Below the pieces are notes generated by a model. The model did not search any database. It worked only from the letters and a program-made list of their open reading frames with translations, and had not been told where the DNA came from. This document shows, piece by piece, positions 46,197-55,176 of a stretch of 64,000 nt of DNA. Position 1 is the stretch's first letter. Each line of letters starts with the position of its first letter. The DNA is from Reyranella sp. (GTDB taxonomy: Bacteria; Pseudomonadota; Alphaproteobacteria; Reyranellales; Reyranellaceae). The DNA lies in contig JAIEOV010000022.1 in assembly GCA_019750135.1 (NCBI GenBank), positions 62,001 through 126,000 on the forward strand. Reading direction: 5' to 3'. The translations under genes and the position numbers were made by a program.

Positions 46197-47078
46197 ATGG
46201 CCAAGGAGATCCTGTGTGGATTCGGTATCGACGTCGACGCCGTAGCCGGCTGGCTGGGCAGCTACGGCGGTGAGGATTCGCCGGACGACATTTCGCGCGG
46301 CCTGTTTGCCGGCGAGGTCGGCAGCCCGCGACTGCTGAGGATGTTCGAGCGGCTGGGCATCAAGACCACCTGGTTCATTCCCGGCCATTCGATCGAAACC
46401 TTTCCCAAGGAAATGAAGGCGGTGGCCGATGCCGGTCACGAGATCGGCATCCACGGCTACAGCCACGAGAATCCCATCGCCATGACGCGCGAGCAGGAGA
46501 CGGAGATTCTCGACAAGTGCATAGAGCTTGTAACCAATCTGTCAGGCAAGCGGCCGACCGGCTACGTGGCGCCGTGGTGGGAATTCTCGCCCGTCACCAA
46601 CGAGCTGCTGCTGGAACGCGGCATCAAGTACGACCATTCGCTGATGCACAACGACCATCAGCCGTACTACGTGCGGGTCGGCGACAGCTGGACCAAGATC
46701 GACTACGCCAAGAAGCCGCGCGAGTGGATGGTGCCGCTGCAGCGCGGCAAGGAAACCGACCTGATCGAGATTCCGGCGAGCTGGTACCTCGACGACCTGC
46801 CGCCGATGATGTTCATCAAGAAGTCGCCGAACAGCCACGGCTTCGTCAATCCGCGCGACATCGAGGAGATGTGGCGCGACCAGTTCGACTGGGTCTATCG
46901 CGAGTACGACTACGCGGTGTTTCCCATGACCATCCATCCCGACGTCTCTGGCCGGCCGCATGTGCTGATGATGCTGGAGCGGCTGTACCACCACATGATC
47001 GGCCATCCCGGCGTACGGTTTGTGACCATGAACGAGATGGCCGACGACTTTGCCCGGCGTTCGCCGAGGAAGAAGTGA
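46197..47078 (+). CDS. polysaccharide deacetylase / PuuE-like amidohydrolase
   Basis: A 293-residue NodB-homology (CE4-type) protein. It shows the metal-binding pattern in [11 protein letters not shown] and [13 protein letters not shown], with H-x3-H, and the [20 protein letters not shown] motif. It fits the PuuE/allantoinase-like and peptidoglycan-deacetylase-like cytoplasmic branch, since no signal peptide is seen. The substrate may be an N-acetyl sugar or a ureide. It is followed 7 bases later by a small CxxC protein and then a CobW metallochaperone, hinting that its metal is supplied by that GTPase. Confidence 0.85.
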   Translation: MAKEILCGFGIDVDAVAGWLGSYGGEDSPDDISRGLFAGEVGSPRLLRMFERLGIKTTWFIPGHSIETFPKEMKAVADAGHEIGIHGYSHENPIAMTREQETEILDKCIELVTNLSGKRPTGYVAPWWEFSPVTNELLLERGIKYDHSLMHNDHQPYYVRVGDSWTKIDYAKKPREWMVPLQRGKETDLIEIPASWYLDDLPPMMFIKKSPNSHGFVNPRDIEEMWRDQFDWVYREYDYAVFPMTIHPDVSGRPHVLMMLERLYHHMIGHPGVRFVTMNEMADDFARRSPRKK

Positions 47079-47085
47079 CGAGATA

Positions 47086-47415
47086 ATGTGCGCGCTCTGC
47101 GGCGTCCTCGGCGGCAGCGGTCATTGGACCGATGCCGCCGCGCGCCCCGGCGTCTTCACGCGCAACATCGACAGCCTGCAGCGCCGGCGCGAGCGCGCGC
47201 ATCGTGTGGCGTGCGCCAGCCGGGTGCTGGCCTATTACGGGCTGACGCTCAGCGACTGGCAGGCGAGTTCGTTCCTTCTGTCGACGGCGACCGGCAAGAC
47301 CGAGCTGGTCGAGGATCTCGGCCATCTGTGGGCCGCCGCCGAGCGACTTTTGGGCCGACCCTGCGATCCGCTCGACCCCGACCTGATCATCCGGCTGGAG
47401 GCGGCAGGTGCCTGA
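47086..47415 (+). CDS. small CALCG protein linked to CobW, unknown function
   Basis: A 109-residue protein starting MCALCGVLGGSGHWTDAAAR. It has an N-terminal CxxC and a GHW motif, then a basic helix (QRRRERAHRVACASRVLAYYGLTLSDW) and LLSTATGKTELVEDLGHLWAAAERLLGRPCDPLDPDL. I recognise no named family. It is tightly placed between the deacetylase and the CobW GTPase, overlapping the latter by 8 bases. The CxxC and histidine could hold the metal delivered by CobW, making it an adaptor or client. This is inference. Confidence 0.7.
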   Translation: MCALCGVLGGSGHWTDAAARPGVFTRNIDSLQRRRERAHRVACASRVLAYYGLTLSDWQASSFLLSTATGKTELVEDLGHLWAAAERLLGRPCDPLDPDLIIRLEAAGA

Positions 47416-48472
47416 GCCCGTCTTCACGCCGGTCAACCTGATCACGGGCTTCCTGGGCTCGGGCAAGACCACGCTGCTGCAACGCCTGCTCGCCGATCCG
47501 GCGCTCGCCGACACCGCGGTGCTGATCAACGAGTTCGGCGAGGTCGGGCTCGATCATCACCTGCTGGAGCGCATCGACGACACGATGGTGCTGCTGCAGT
47601 CGGGCTGCCTGTGCTGCACCATCCGCGGCGAGCTTTCGATGGCGATCCGCGATCTCCATTCCAAGCGCGAGCGCGGGGTCGTGCCGCGCTTCCGCCGGCT
47701 GGTGGTCGAGAGCACGGGCCTGGCCGATCCGTTCCCCATCCTGTCGACAGTGCAGGCCGATCCCGTGCTGCGCCATCACTTCCGGCTGGGCAACGTCATC
47801 ACCACGGTGGATGCGGTGAACGGCCTCGGCCAACTCGCGCGCCAAGTCGAATGCACCAAGCAGATCGCCGTCGCCGATCGTCTCGTCCTGACCAAGACCG
47901 ACCTCACCGCAGCGGCCGAGGCCGATAGCCTCGTCGAGCGGCTCGGCCGCATCAATCCGTCCGCGCCGCTGTGGCGCGCCGCCGAAGCGCCGATCGATGC
48001 CAAGGCGCTGCTGTCGCACGACCTGTTCGCCACAGCGGGCCGAAGCGAGGCGGCGCGGCGCTGGTTCTCGGCGGAACTCGGTGACGGGCCTGCCGAGGCG
48101 GGCGATCGCAATCGCCATGACGAGAGCATCCACGCCTTCGCTCTGGCCTTCGAGGGCCCGCTCGACTGGACCCTGTTCGGCCTGTGGCTCAGCATGTTGC
48201 TGAACCGCCACGGCGATCGCGTGCTGCGCGTAAAGGGCATCCTGAACGTTGCCGATGCCGATGCGCCGGTCGCGATCCACGGCGTCCAGCGTCTCGTCCA
48301 TCCGCCCGTCCATATGGCGGCCTGGCCGGACGACGACCGGCGCTCACGCCTGGTCTTCATCGTCGACGGGCTGGACCGTGGCCTGATCGAGCGTTCGCTC
48401 ATGGCGTTCCTGCAGGCCGACACGCAACCGGCCGCCGCCGCTTTTAGGCCCAGTTTGCAACCCACCTTGTAG
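47408..48472 (+). CDS. CobW/COG0523 metallochaperone GTPase (copy 2)
   Basis: A 354-residue G3E GTPase from GTG 47408. Walker A GFLGSGKTT is at residues 14-22, CxCC (C67-C70) is in SGCLCCTIRGE, ESTGLADP and TKTD follow, and a CobW C-terminal domain (FEGPLDWTLFGLWLSMLL ... RVKGILNV) completes it. Unlike the copy at 22441 it lacks a His-rich loop, so metal or partner probably differ. It is the third gene of the deacetylase/CALCG/CobW unit, and translational overlap with the CALCG gene is evident. Confidence 0.9.
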   Translation: MPEPVFTPVNLITGFLGSGKTTLLQRLLADPALADTAVLINEFGEVGLDHHLLERIDDTMVLLQSGCLCCTIRGELSMAIRDLHSKRERGVVPRFRRLVVESTGLADPFPILSTVQADPVLRHHFRLGNVITTVDAVNGLGQLARQVECTKQIAVADRLVLTKTDLTAAAEADSLVERLGRINPSAPLWRAAEAPIDAKALLSHDLFATAGRSEAARRWFSAELGDGPAEAGDRNRHDESIHAFALAFEGPLDWTLFGLWLSMLLNRHGDRVLRVKGILNVADADAPVAIHGVQRLVHPPVHMAAWPDDDRRSRLVFIVDGLDRGLIERSLMAFLQADTQPAAAAFRPSLQPTL

Positions 48473-48497
48473 GGCGCAAGCCTGTAGGGGGCCGTCC

Positions 48498-48788
48498 ATG
48501 TCCAAAGCCTTTGTCATCCTGGTTGCCGTCGCGGCCGTCGGCCTGCCGATGGCGGCGCATGCCCAGCAGGGCGGCCGCGTCGCCGACCAGCAGTACTGCG
48601 CGCAGCTCAGCAACCTTTACGTCCGCTATGTTGGGCGGTCGCAAGCCGGCCCGAACGCGCCCGTCAGGCCCGACGTCAACGGGGGCGTCGCGCTCGCCAA
48701 GTGCAAGGAAGGCGACGCGGCGGCGGCGATCCCGATCCTCGAGCGCAAGCTCGTCAACGCGGGCTTCACCCTGCCGCCGCGCGGCTAG
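48498..48788 (+). CDS. small secreted protein, unknown
   Basis: A 96-residue protein with a clear signal peptide (MSKAFVILVAVAAVGLPMAAHA) and a mature part QQGGRVADQQYCAQLSNLYVRYV ... LAKCKEGDAAAAIPILERKL. Its two cysteines could pair in the periplasm. Similar small proteins with a YCxxLxxLYxRY core are common in alphaproteobacteria without known function. It lies 25 bases after the CobW gene and may be in the same transcript. Confidence 0.65.
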   Translation: MSKAFVILVAVAAVGLPMAAHAQQGGRVADQQYCAQLSNLYVRYVGRSQAGPNAPVRPDVNGGVALAKCKEGDAAAAIPILERKLVNAGFTLPPRG

Positions 48789-48805
48789 ATGGCTTGAGCT
48801 AGAAT

Positions 48806-49858
48806 CTATTCGGCCGCTGTCGCCAACGACGGTGTAGTTTTCGCCTCATCGGCCAGCAGGCGCTCGACCAGCCAGCGGTAACGGCTGAGCGCCTGGTCGG
48901 CGCGGATGGCCGTCATCCGGAAGTCCGGCCGCTTGGCGAGGTTCCTGGCCTGCGCCGTCACCATGGCGCGGTCTTCCTTGAAGGCCTCGACCACGCTCTG
49001 ATGGATCGACGCCGTGACGTCGGGCCGGTCGAGGGCGAAATCGTGCGGATGGGCGAAGAAATAATGGGTGGCCGTTTCGGTCTCCGGGGTCAGCGCCTGA
49101 CAGCCATGGAACGAGGCGGCGTTCTCGCGGCTGCCCTGCTGGGCGCCGGTGCCGGTAGGGGCCATCCCTGAATCCATCAGGAAAATGCCCGGGACCAGGA
49201 AGTCATAGATGTTCCATCGGTCGACCAACCCCTCATACGGCCGCACCTTCTGAATGAAGGGAGGCGGAGCCGTGTTGAGCGCCCAGCGCGTCACCCGTAC
49301 ACCGCGTTCCAGCGTTTCGACGGTGGCGGGATTGCGGGCGTAGTCCTCCGAGCCGCCGAGCGTCGTCGGATGGACATAGGGCAGGTGCGCGAGATCGAGC
49401 AGGTTGTCGCAGATCAGCAGGTAGTTCGTGTCGTAGTGGGTGTAGCCGTCGAGGCTGCGCCAGGCCGGATCGTCGAGCCAGTGCGTGTCGGGGATCAGCG
49501 CGGGATCGGCCTTGGCCGCGCCGCCCATCCAGATCCAGATCCAGCGATGGCGCTCGACCACCGGGAAAGTGCGCACGCAGGCATTGGCCGGGACGGTGTC
49601 CTGGGACGGCACTTCGATGCACTTGCCGGCGCGGTCGAACAGCAGGCCGTGATAGAGGCAGCGCACGCTGTCGCCCTCGCGCCGGCCGAGCGACAGCGGC
49701 GCGCCGCGATGGCAGCACATGTCCTCGAAGGCCACGACGTTGCCCGACTGGTCGCGCCACAGAGCCACCGGCAGGCCGAGCAGCGTGCGCGCCAGGAAGC
49801 CGTCCTGCGGCACCTCCTTGCTCCATCCAGCGACGTACCAGGTGTTCTTGATGAACAT
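48806..49858 (-). CDS. Rieske oxygenase, vanillate demethylase-like (VanA type)
   Basis: A 350-residue oxygenase subunit. The Rieske [2Fe-2S] motif is C48-x-H50 ... C67-x2-H70 (CCHRGAPL ... RCLYHGLLFD). The mononuclear iron site is in DNLLDLAHLPYVHP, where D-x2-H-x4-H is seen. The size and the start MFIKNTWYVAGWSKEV match VanA-like O-demethylases acting on methoxylated aromatics. The usual reductase (VanB) is not adjacent, so electrons must come from elsewhere. A MarR-family gene lies 52 bases upstream on the same strand and is a likely regulator. Confidence 0.9.
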   Translation of the reverse strand: MFIKNTWYVAGWSKEVPQDGFLARTLLGLPVALWRDQSGNVVAFEDMCCHRGAPLSLGRREGDSVRCLYHGLLFDRAGKCIEVPSQDTVPANACVRTFPVVERHRWIWIWMGGAAKADPALIPDTHWLDDPAWRSLDGYTHYDTNYLLICDNLLDLAHLPYVHPTTLGGSEDYARNPATVETLERGVRVTRWALNTAPPPFIQKVRPYEGLVDRWNIYDFLVPGIFLMDSGMAPTGTGAQQGSRENAASFHGCQALTPETETATHYFFAHPHDFALDRPDVTASIHQSVVEAFKEDRAMVTAQARNLAKRPDFRMTAIRADQALSRYRWLVERLLADEAKTTPSLATAAE

Positions 49859-49910
49859 TGTTTCCTCCCGATCAGGTACGGGGGAAGCCTGCGACTCGTT
49901 TGTTGACTTG

Positions 49911-50414
49911 TCAACGTTCTGGCGGGACGTCGATCGGGGCGTTCATCGCCGGGATGCGCCGGTGCAGGCGGTTCAGGAGACCGATCAGCACCTCGCGCTC
50001 GGCGGCCGACAGGTCGCCCAGCAGGCGCTGCTCGCGTGCGAGCGAGATCGCCAGGATGCGGCCATGCAGGCGCCAGCCGCGATCGGTGAGCGCATAGACC
50101 AGGCTGCGACCGTCGGAGGCATGGGAGCGCGCGCGCACCAGCCCCTTGTCCTGCAGCAGGGCGAGCGACCGGCTGACCGCGGCCTTGTCGAAGCCGATCA
50201 CCTTGCAGACGCGGCCGGCCGCGATCCACGGCTCGACCCCGAGCATGGCCATGATGCGCCATTCCGTGGTGCCGACGCCGAAGTGCCGGCGCAGGATCGC
50301 CGAGGCGCCGCTGGTGAGCTTGTTGGCGAGGAACACCAGCAAGGCCGGCACGTAACGCTCGAGATCGAGCACGTCGCGCGTCTGGACGCGCCGGGATGAT
50401 TTCGGCTTTGCCAT
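49911..50414 (-). CDS. MarR-family regulator
   Basis: A 167-residue winged-helix regulator. ANKLTSGASAILRRHFGVGTTEWRIMAML leads to the HTH (AAGRVCKVIGFDKAAVSRSLALLQDKGLVRAR) and a wing (SHASDGRSLVYALTDRGW). It lies directly before the Rieske oxygenase gene, so control by an aromatic acid is plausible. The conserved wing and dimer helices look intact. A possible overlap of its regulatory region with the Csp gene is not seen. Confidence 0.9.
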   Translation of the reverse strand: MAKPKSSRRVQTRDVLDLERYVPALLVFLANKLTSGASAILRRHFGVGTTEWRIMAMLGVEPWIAAGRVCKVIGFDKAAVSRSLALLQDKGLVRARSHASDGRSLVYALTDRGWRLHGRILAISLAREQRLLGDLSAAEREVLIGLLNRLHRRIPAMNAPIDVPPER

Positions 50415-50453
50415 CGTCGTCCGCCGGACCCTAGCCCGACGGGACGAAGATGC

Positions 50454-50867
50454 CTACGGGCCCGTCGCGCCGCTGGCGGTCGCGGCCTGAAGGCAGGCTC
50501 GCTCGCATTGCCGGCAGGTCTCGGCGCAGATGCGGCAATGCTCGTGGTGGCCGGCGTGTCGTTCGCATTCGTCGGCGCACAGGCGGCAGAAGTCGGCGCA
50601 GGTTTCCAGCATCTGCACCATCAGGGCCGAGGTCGCCGCGGTCCGCCGGGTCAGCACCGACCCCGTGCTGGCGCAGGCATCGGCGCAATCGAGATCGAGG
50701 CGGATGCAGCGGGCGAGCTGGGCGGAATTCTCTTCGGCGAGGCAGGCATCGGCGCAGGAGATGCAGGTTTGGGCGCAATCGAAGCAGGCTTCTATGCATT
50801 GCACCAACGCGTCGTTCGCGACGCCGGCGGCTTCGGGATGGCTGGACAACATCTCGCGCACGCGCAT
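50454..50867 (-). CDS. Csp-type four-helix-bundle copper storage protein
   Basis: A 137-residue protein with 18 cysteines, almost all in CxxxC or CxxC spacing along predicted helices, e.g. QCIEACFDCAQTCISCADAC, CIRLDLDCADAC, TCADFCRLCADEC and HCRICAETCRQCERAC. This is the DUF326/Csp pattern, in which cysteines line the core of a four-helix bundle and hold many Cu(I) ions. No signal peptide is present, so it corresponds to the cytosolic Csp3 type. ATG 50867 is used; an upstream ATG adds a non-conserved stretch. No copper pump or CueR lies nearby. Confidence 0.88.
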   Translation of the reverse strand: MRVREMLSSHPEAAGVANDALVQCIEACFDCAQTCISCADACLAEENSAQLARCIRLDLDCADACASTGSVLTRRTAATSALMVQMLETCADFCRLCADECERHAGHHEHCRICAETCRQCERACLQAATASGATGP

Positions 50868-50915
50868 GCCGCTCTCTCGGGGGATAGGACAGGAACGCCC
50901 CACGCCGGAGTTAGG

Positions 50916-51395
50916 TTACCGCGAGCCGGCCGGAATAGTTGTGGAAGCGCGGTCGAGGACGGCGAGGACAAGCAGGCAAAAGGCCAGGAGTTGCAGCATG
51001 GCGCCCGCCGCATGGGAGTATTCCCACTGTCGACGCAGCTTCTCCCAGTCGTCGGGCGGCAGGGTCCAGTTCACCGTGGCGACGTTGGCCGGATAGGTGA
51101 ACAGCCAGAACACGACCTGGGCTGCAATGACCGAGACCAGGGCAAGAAGCACAAGCGTCAGCGTGCGCGGCGCCATCCGCGCCAGATAGGCCGCCGTCGC
51201 CAGCGACGCGACCTGAACGAGCAGCAGCCAGCCGAGCTGGCTCCAGCCGCGATAGGCTTTCTGGACGACGAAGTATTCATCGCGCGGCAGGCCGATCTTG
51301 TTGGGCAACTCGAAGAGATGCGCGAAAGCGGGGCCGAGGACCAGAGCCGAAGCCAGCAAGGCCACAAAGAAGGCGATATTGACGCTACGAGACAT
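50916..51395 (-). CDS. four-helix membrane protein, unknown
   Basis: A 159-residue protein with four hydrophobic segments: residues 5-27, about 55-75, 80-103 and 132-150. Between helices 3 and 4 is TYPANVATVNWTLPPDDWEKLRRQWEYSHAAGA, a pattern resembling DUF1772-like small membrane proteins. It lies 42 bases downstream of hisH on the same strand, where many alphaproteobacteria carry an unrelated small membrane gene before hisA. No function can be assigned. Confidence 0.7.
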   Translation of the reverse strand: MSRSVNIAFFVALLASALVLGPAFAHLFELPNKIGLPRDEYFVVQKAYRGWSQLGWLLLVQVASLATAAYLARMAPRTLTLVLLALVSVIAAQVVFWLFTYPANVATVNWTLPPDDWEKLRRQWEYSHAAGAMLQLLAFCLLVLAVLDRASTTIPAGSR

Positions 51396-51437
51396 GTCGG
51401 GCTAACGCCCGCTCCCCCAAGCGGTTTCGAATGACCG

Positions 51438-52079
51438 TCAGGGCTTCCAGCGCAGGAAATTCGCGATCAGGCGCAGGCCGGTCGCCTGGCTCTTCTCGGG
51501 ATGGAACTGCGTGCCTGCGAGATTGTCGCGGCCGACGACGGCCGTGATCGGTCCGCCATAGTCGGTGAGCGCCAGCACCGTTTCCGGCCGGCTCGCCTTG
51601 AGCTGGAAGGAGTGCACGAAGTAGGCGTGATCGCGTGCGGCGATGCCTTCCAGCAGCGGGTGCGGCTTCAGCGCTATAAGCTCGTTCCAGCCCATGTGCG
51701 GGATCTTCAGATGGTCCTTTCCGGGATCGATGCGCACCACGTCGCCCTGGATCCAGTCGAGGCCGGCATGGATACCGTACTCGACGCCGCGCGTGGCCAT
51801 CAGCTGCATGCCGACGCAGATGCCGAGGAAGGGCTTGCCCTGCTCGATCACCGCGCGTTGCAGCGTGTCGACCATGCCGGGCACGCCATAGAGGCCGGCG
51901 CGGCAGTCGGCGAAGGCGCCGACGCCCGGCAGCACGATGCGGTCGGCGTCGGCCACCTCGCGCGGGTTGGACGTCACCAGCACGCGGTCGTCCCCGCCGG
52001 CTTCGCGGGCGGCGCGTTCGATGGCTTTGGCGGCGGAGCGGAGGTTGCCCGACCCGTAATCGACGATGGCGACGGTCAT
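51438..52079 (-). CDS. hisH: imidazole glycerol phosphate synthase, glutaminase subunit HisH
   Basis: A 213-residue class I glutamine amidotransferase. It has the start [13 protein letters not shown], the nucleophile cysteine in [11 protein letters not shown] and the catalytic His/Glu in [10 protein letters not shown]. It supplies ammonia to HisF for the fifth step of histidine synthesis. It follows hisB by 9 bases. hisA and hisF, usually next, are not in the window, so the histidine genes are split in this genome. Confidence 0.96.
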   Translation of the reverse strand: MTVAIVDYGSGNLRSAAKAIERAAREAGGDDRVLVTSNPREVADADRIVLPGVGAFADCRAGLYGVPGMVDTLQRAVIEQGKPFLGICVGMQLMATRGVEYGIHAGLDWIQGDVVRIDPGKDHLKIPHMGWNELIALKPHPLLEGIAARDHAYFVHSFQLKASRPETVLALTDYGGPITAVVGRDNLAGTQFHPEKSQATGLRLIANFLRWKP

Positions 52080-52088
52080 CGTATTGCG

Positions 52089-52766
52089 TCAGAGAACGCC
52101 CTTGGTGCTGGGAACGGCCGTGGTCTGGCGCGGATCGATCTCGACCGCGACGCGCAACGCGCGCGCCAGCCCCTTGAAGCAGCTCTCGACGATATGATGG
52201 TTGTTGTCGCCGTAGTGGTTCCACACGTGCAGGGTCAGCCCGCCGAGCTGGGCGAAGGCCTGGAACCACTCCTTGAACAGCTCGGTGTCCATGGTGCCGA
52301 GCTTGGGCTTGGAGAAGTTCACCTTCCAGATCAGGTAGGGCCGGTTGGAGGCGTCGAGCGCCACCTCGGTCAGGGTCTCGTCCATCGGGATGTGGGCGGC
52401 GCCATAGCGGCGGATGCCGGCGCGGTCGCCCAGCGCCTTGGTCAGGCACTCGCCCAGCACGATGCCCGCATCCTCGGTGGTGTGGTGGTAGTCGATGTGC
52501 AGGTCGCCCTCGGCGCGCAAGGTGATGTCGATCAGGCTGTGGCGGGAGAGCTGCTCCAGCATGTGATCGAGGAAGCCGATGCCGGTCTTGATGTCGTACT
52601 TGCCGGTGCCGTCGAGATTGATGGCGGCGGCGATGCGCGTCTCCTTGGTGGCGCGCGACACGAAGGCCCGCCGACCGCCCGAGCCGGGGGTGGTGAGCAT
52701 CTGGGTCACGTCTGCCTTGGGAGCAGGCTTTTTGCGGGCGGGCGAGCTACTGGCCTGGCGGGCCAT
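52089..52766 (-). CDS. hisB: imidazoleglycerol-phosphate dehydratase HisB
   Basis: A 225-residue IGPD with two pseudo-symmetric halves. The manganese motifs are [14 protein letters not shown] with [11 protein letters not shown], and later KEWFQAFAQ ... [16 protein letters not shown]. It removes water from imidazole-glycerol phosphate. About 30 extra N-terminal residues ([18 protein letters not shown]) precede the conserved region, so the true start might be further in. The phosphatase domain of enterobacterial HisB is absent, consistent with a separate HisN at 62476. Confidence 0.95.
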   Translation of the reverse strand: MARQASSSPARKKPAPKADVTQMLTTPGSGGRRAFVSRATKETRIAAAINLDGTGKYDIKTGIGFLDHMLEQLSRHSLIDITLRAEGDLHIDYHHTTEDAGIVLGECLTKALGDRAGIRRYGAAHIPMDETLTEVALDASNRPYLIWKVNFSKPKLGTMDTELFKEWFQAFAQLGGLTLHVWNHYGDNNHHIVESCFKGLARALRVAVEIDPRQTTAVPSTKGVL

Positions 52767-52793
52767 TGGAAGTCCTCTGAGTTGCCAGCCCGT

Positions 52794-53708
52794 TCATACA
52801 GGAACCCGCGCCGCACGGTCGAGCGCAACGCGCGTCAGAATGACGCCCAGGATCACGATCAGGCCGCCCAGCACGCGGGCCGCAGTCAATGGATCGCCGA
52901 AAAAGGCGGCGGACAAGCCCACGCCGGCGATGGGGATCAGGTACATGTAGACCATGACCCGGCTCACCCCGAGCCGCTCCAGGCCGGCGGTCAGTCCGAG
53001 GAAGGCCACGCCCACGGGGAAGATCGCGGTGTAGAGCCAGAAGCCCAGCAGGCGGTCGTCGAGGCGGGCGAATTCACGCGGCGAATCGAAGAGGAGCGCG
53101 ATGGGCAGCAGGATCAGCGAGCCGATCAGGGTGGTCCAGGAGACCACGCGTAGCGCGCCCAGCCGCAGATTGTAAGGCGCACTGCGTTCGACATAGAGCG
53201 CCCAGGCAAAGGCCGCCACCATCCAGATCAGCGTGCCGTCGAGGCTGCCGAACGAGAGGGTGACGCGCGTCAGCGAATTGTTGACCACGACCACGACGCC
53301 CGCGAAGGCGACGACGATGCCGAGCCAGCCCAGCGCCGGCAGGCGGCGGCCGGCGAACCAGGCGAGGATGGCGGAGAAGGCCGTCGTGGTGGTCATGACG
53401 ATCGAGCCGACCGACGGCGGCGTGCGCGCCATGGCGAGGCCCCAGCTGGCCTGGAACAAGGCGACCCCGACCAGCGACAGCACGATCATCGGCAGCCAGT
53501 CGCGGCGCGGCAGGGCGATGGGCTTGCGCATCAGCACCGCCACGCCGAACAGGAAGAGCGCGGCCAGCAGGTAGCGCGAGGCGCTGTAGAGCAGGGGGCT
53601 CATGACAGCGAGCACGTCCTTGGCGAACGGATAGCTCGAGCCCAGCAACATCGCCGTGCCGAACATGATGGCATCGCCGGTGAAGCGGGAGGTGCCTGTC
53701 GGTTTCAT
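52794..53708 (-). CDS. EamA/DMT-family transporter
   Basis: A 304-residue ten-helix drug/metabolite exporter of the EamA type, with two repeats. The first starts IMFGTAMLLGSSYPFAKDVL and the second GTLIWMVAAFAWALYVERSA. The substrate is unknown; such carriers often export amino acids or metabolites. ATG 53708 (MKPTGTSRF) is preferred. The earlier ATG at 53732 lies inside an intergenic palindrome and is unlikely to be used. Confidence 0.85.
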   Translation of the reverse strand: MKPTGTSRFTGDAIMFGTAMLLGSSYPFAKDVLAVMSPLLYSASRYLLAALFLFGVAVLMRKPIALPRRDWLPMIVLSLVGVALFQASWGLAMARTPPSVGSIVMTTTTAFSAILAWFAGRRLPALGWLGIVVAFAGVVVVVNNSLTRVTLSFGSLDGTLIWMVAAFAWALYVERSAPYNLRLGALRVVSWTTLIGSLILLPIALLFDSPREFARLDDRLLGFWLYTAIFPVGVAFLGLTAGLERLGVSRVMVYMYLIPIAGVGLSAAFFGDPLTAARVLGGLIVILGVILTRVALDRAARVPV

Positions 53709-53724
53709 TCCTTTGACCAATTTT

Positions 53725-53829
53725 CCCGTCATCCCGAGCGTAGTCGAGGGACCTTTCTTGTCGATGCATCAACAAAACAGGTCCCTCCACTCCGCCTCGC
53801 TACGCTCGGCTCCGGTCGGGATGACGGGA
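53725..53829. repeat. intergenic palindromic repeat, copy A
   Basis: The left arm CCCGTCATCCCGAGCGTAG, continuing TCGAGGGACCT, pairs with a right arm ending TCGGGATGACGGG. The right arm carries about 20 extra bases that include a second GAGCGTAGCGAG-type motif. The element is related to the copy at 56469-56539. It lies between the EamA and acyl-CoA dehydrogenase genes. Confidence 0.75.
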
Positions 53830-53873
53830 CTTTGCGGTCATAGGCTATAGCCCTGCACTACCGCTGGGCGAGA

Positions 53874-55145
53874 TCACCCCTTCGGCGCCGTCGATGCCTT
53901 CTGCGCTCCCCAGAACCCGAACAGCGCGCCGGCCACGCGGCGGATCTGGATCTCTTCCGAGCCCTCGGTGATGCGATAGCGCCGGTGGTGGCGATAGATG
54001 TGCTCGAACGGCGTGTGGCGCGAATAGCCGATGCCGCCATGCACCTGGATGGCGCGGTCGGCGGCGTCGCACACCAGGCGGTTGGCGCGATAGTTCGACA
54101 TCGCCACCCATTCGCTGACATTCATGTGGTGCTCGCGATCGAGATGCCAGGCGGTCTTGCGCACCAGGCCGCGCGTCATCTCGGCCTCGGTGTGCAACTC
54201 GGCGAGCGGGAACTGGATCGCCTGGTTGGAGGCCAGCGCCTTGCCGAACACCTTGCGGTTCTTGGCGTAGGCCACCGACATGTCGATGCAGTACTGCGCG
54301 GCGCCGAGACTCGAGGCGGCCTGGCGGATGCGGTTCTCGTGCACGAAGGTCTGCGCCACGTCGAGACCACGCCCTTCCTCGCCCAGCATGGTCGAGGCCG
54401 GCACCTTGACGTTGGTCAGCGACACCTCGGCATGGTCCGACGGCATGTTGAAGGTCCACCACATGTGCTCGACCTTGAAGCCCTCCGACGTGACCGGCGT
54501 CAGGAAGGCCGAGATGCCGCGCGCGTCGCCCGGCTTGCCCGAGGTGCGGGCGAAGATCAGGTCGACGGTCGCGGTGTGCATGCCGGTGTTGAATCGCTTC
54601 ATGCCGTTGATCACCCAGTCGGCGCCCTGCTTGGTCGCGGTGGTCTCCATGAAGGTGGCGTCCGAGCCGTGGTCGGGCTCGGTCAGGCCGAAGGCGATGC
54701 GCTCCTTGCCGGTCAGCATGCCCTCGAGATAGCGCTCCTTCTGCTCCTTGGTGCCGAAGCGGTGCAGCAGCAGGGCGACCGGGAAATTGCCGACGATCGA
54801 GCTCTCGTTCTGCAGGTCGTTGTGCAGGCCGAGCCCCTTGTGCGCCAGATGCTCGCGGATGATCGCCATCGCGAGGTTGGAGCCGTCCTTGCCGCCCAGC
54901 TCCTTGGGCAGGCCGAAGCGCAGATGGCCCGCCTTGTCGGCTCGGCGGCGCATCTCGGCCAGCAGCGCCTCCCATTCGTGCCGCGGCTGGCCGTCATTGT
55001 CCCAATCGGTGCGGGCATGCTCGCGGCGATGGTCGAAGAAGCGGATATTGTCGTTCTCGCGCTCCAGCGGCCGGATCTCACGCTCGATGAAGGCGTCGAG
55101 CTCCCGGAGATAGGCCGAGATCTCTGCGGGAATGTCGAAATCCAT
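53874..55145 (-). CDS. acyl-CoA dehydrogenase
   Basis: A 423-residue flavoenzyme of fatty-acid or amino-acid oxidation. It shows the helical N-domain (AEISAYLRELDAFIEREIRP), the FAD-contacting FGLTEPDHGSDATFMETTA with NGMKRFNTG, and the C-terminal QVHGGIGYSRHTPFEHIYRHHRRYRITEGSEEIQ. Chain-length specificity is unknown. A 16-bp palindrome at 55161-55176 lies 15 bases before the ATG, suggesting repression by a TetR-type regulator encoded elsewhere. The histidine-kinase gene ends just upstream on the same strand. Confidence 0.93.
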   Translation of the reverse strand: MDFDIPAEISAYLRELDAFIEREIRPLERENDNIRFFDHRREHARTDWDNDGQPRHEWEALLAEMRRRADKAGHLRFGLPKELGGKDGSNLAMAIIREHLAHKGLGLHNDLQNESSIVGNFPVALLLHRFGTKEQKERYLEGMLTGKERIAFGLTEPDHGSDATFMETTATKQGADWVINGMKRFNTGMHTATVDLIFARTSGKPGDARGISAFLTPVTSEGFKVEHMWWTFNMPSDHAEVSLTNVKVPASTMLGEEGRGLDVAQTFVHENRIRQAASSLGAAQYCIDMSVAYAKNRKVFGKALASNQAIQFPLAELHTEAEMTRGLVRKTAWHLDREHHMNVSEWVAMSNYRANRLVCDAADRAIQVHGGIGYSRHTPFEHIYRHHRRYRITEGSEEIQIRRVAGALFGFWGAQKASTAPKG

Positions 55146-55160
55146 GGCGCTGCTCCTTGG

Positions 55161-55176
55161 GTAAACGTCCGTTTAC
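55161..55176. promoter_or_regulatory. TetR-type operator candidate before the acyl-CoA dehydrogenase
   Basis: GTAAACGTCCGTTTAC is a perfect 7-bp inverted repeat with a two-base centre. This is the size and form of operators bound by TetR-family regulators of fatty-acid genes. It lies in the 39-base gap between the kinase and the dehydrogenase. Confidence 0.55.

Noticed and set aside
53709..53732. Longer EamA start (MTGKLVKG...)
   Set aside because: The ATG at 53732 lies within the palindromic repeat arm, and the extra residues are not part of the first helix.
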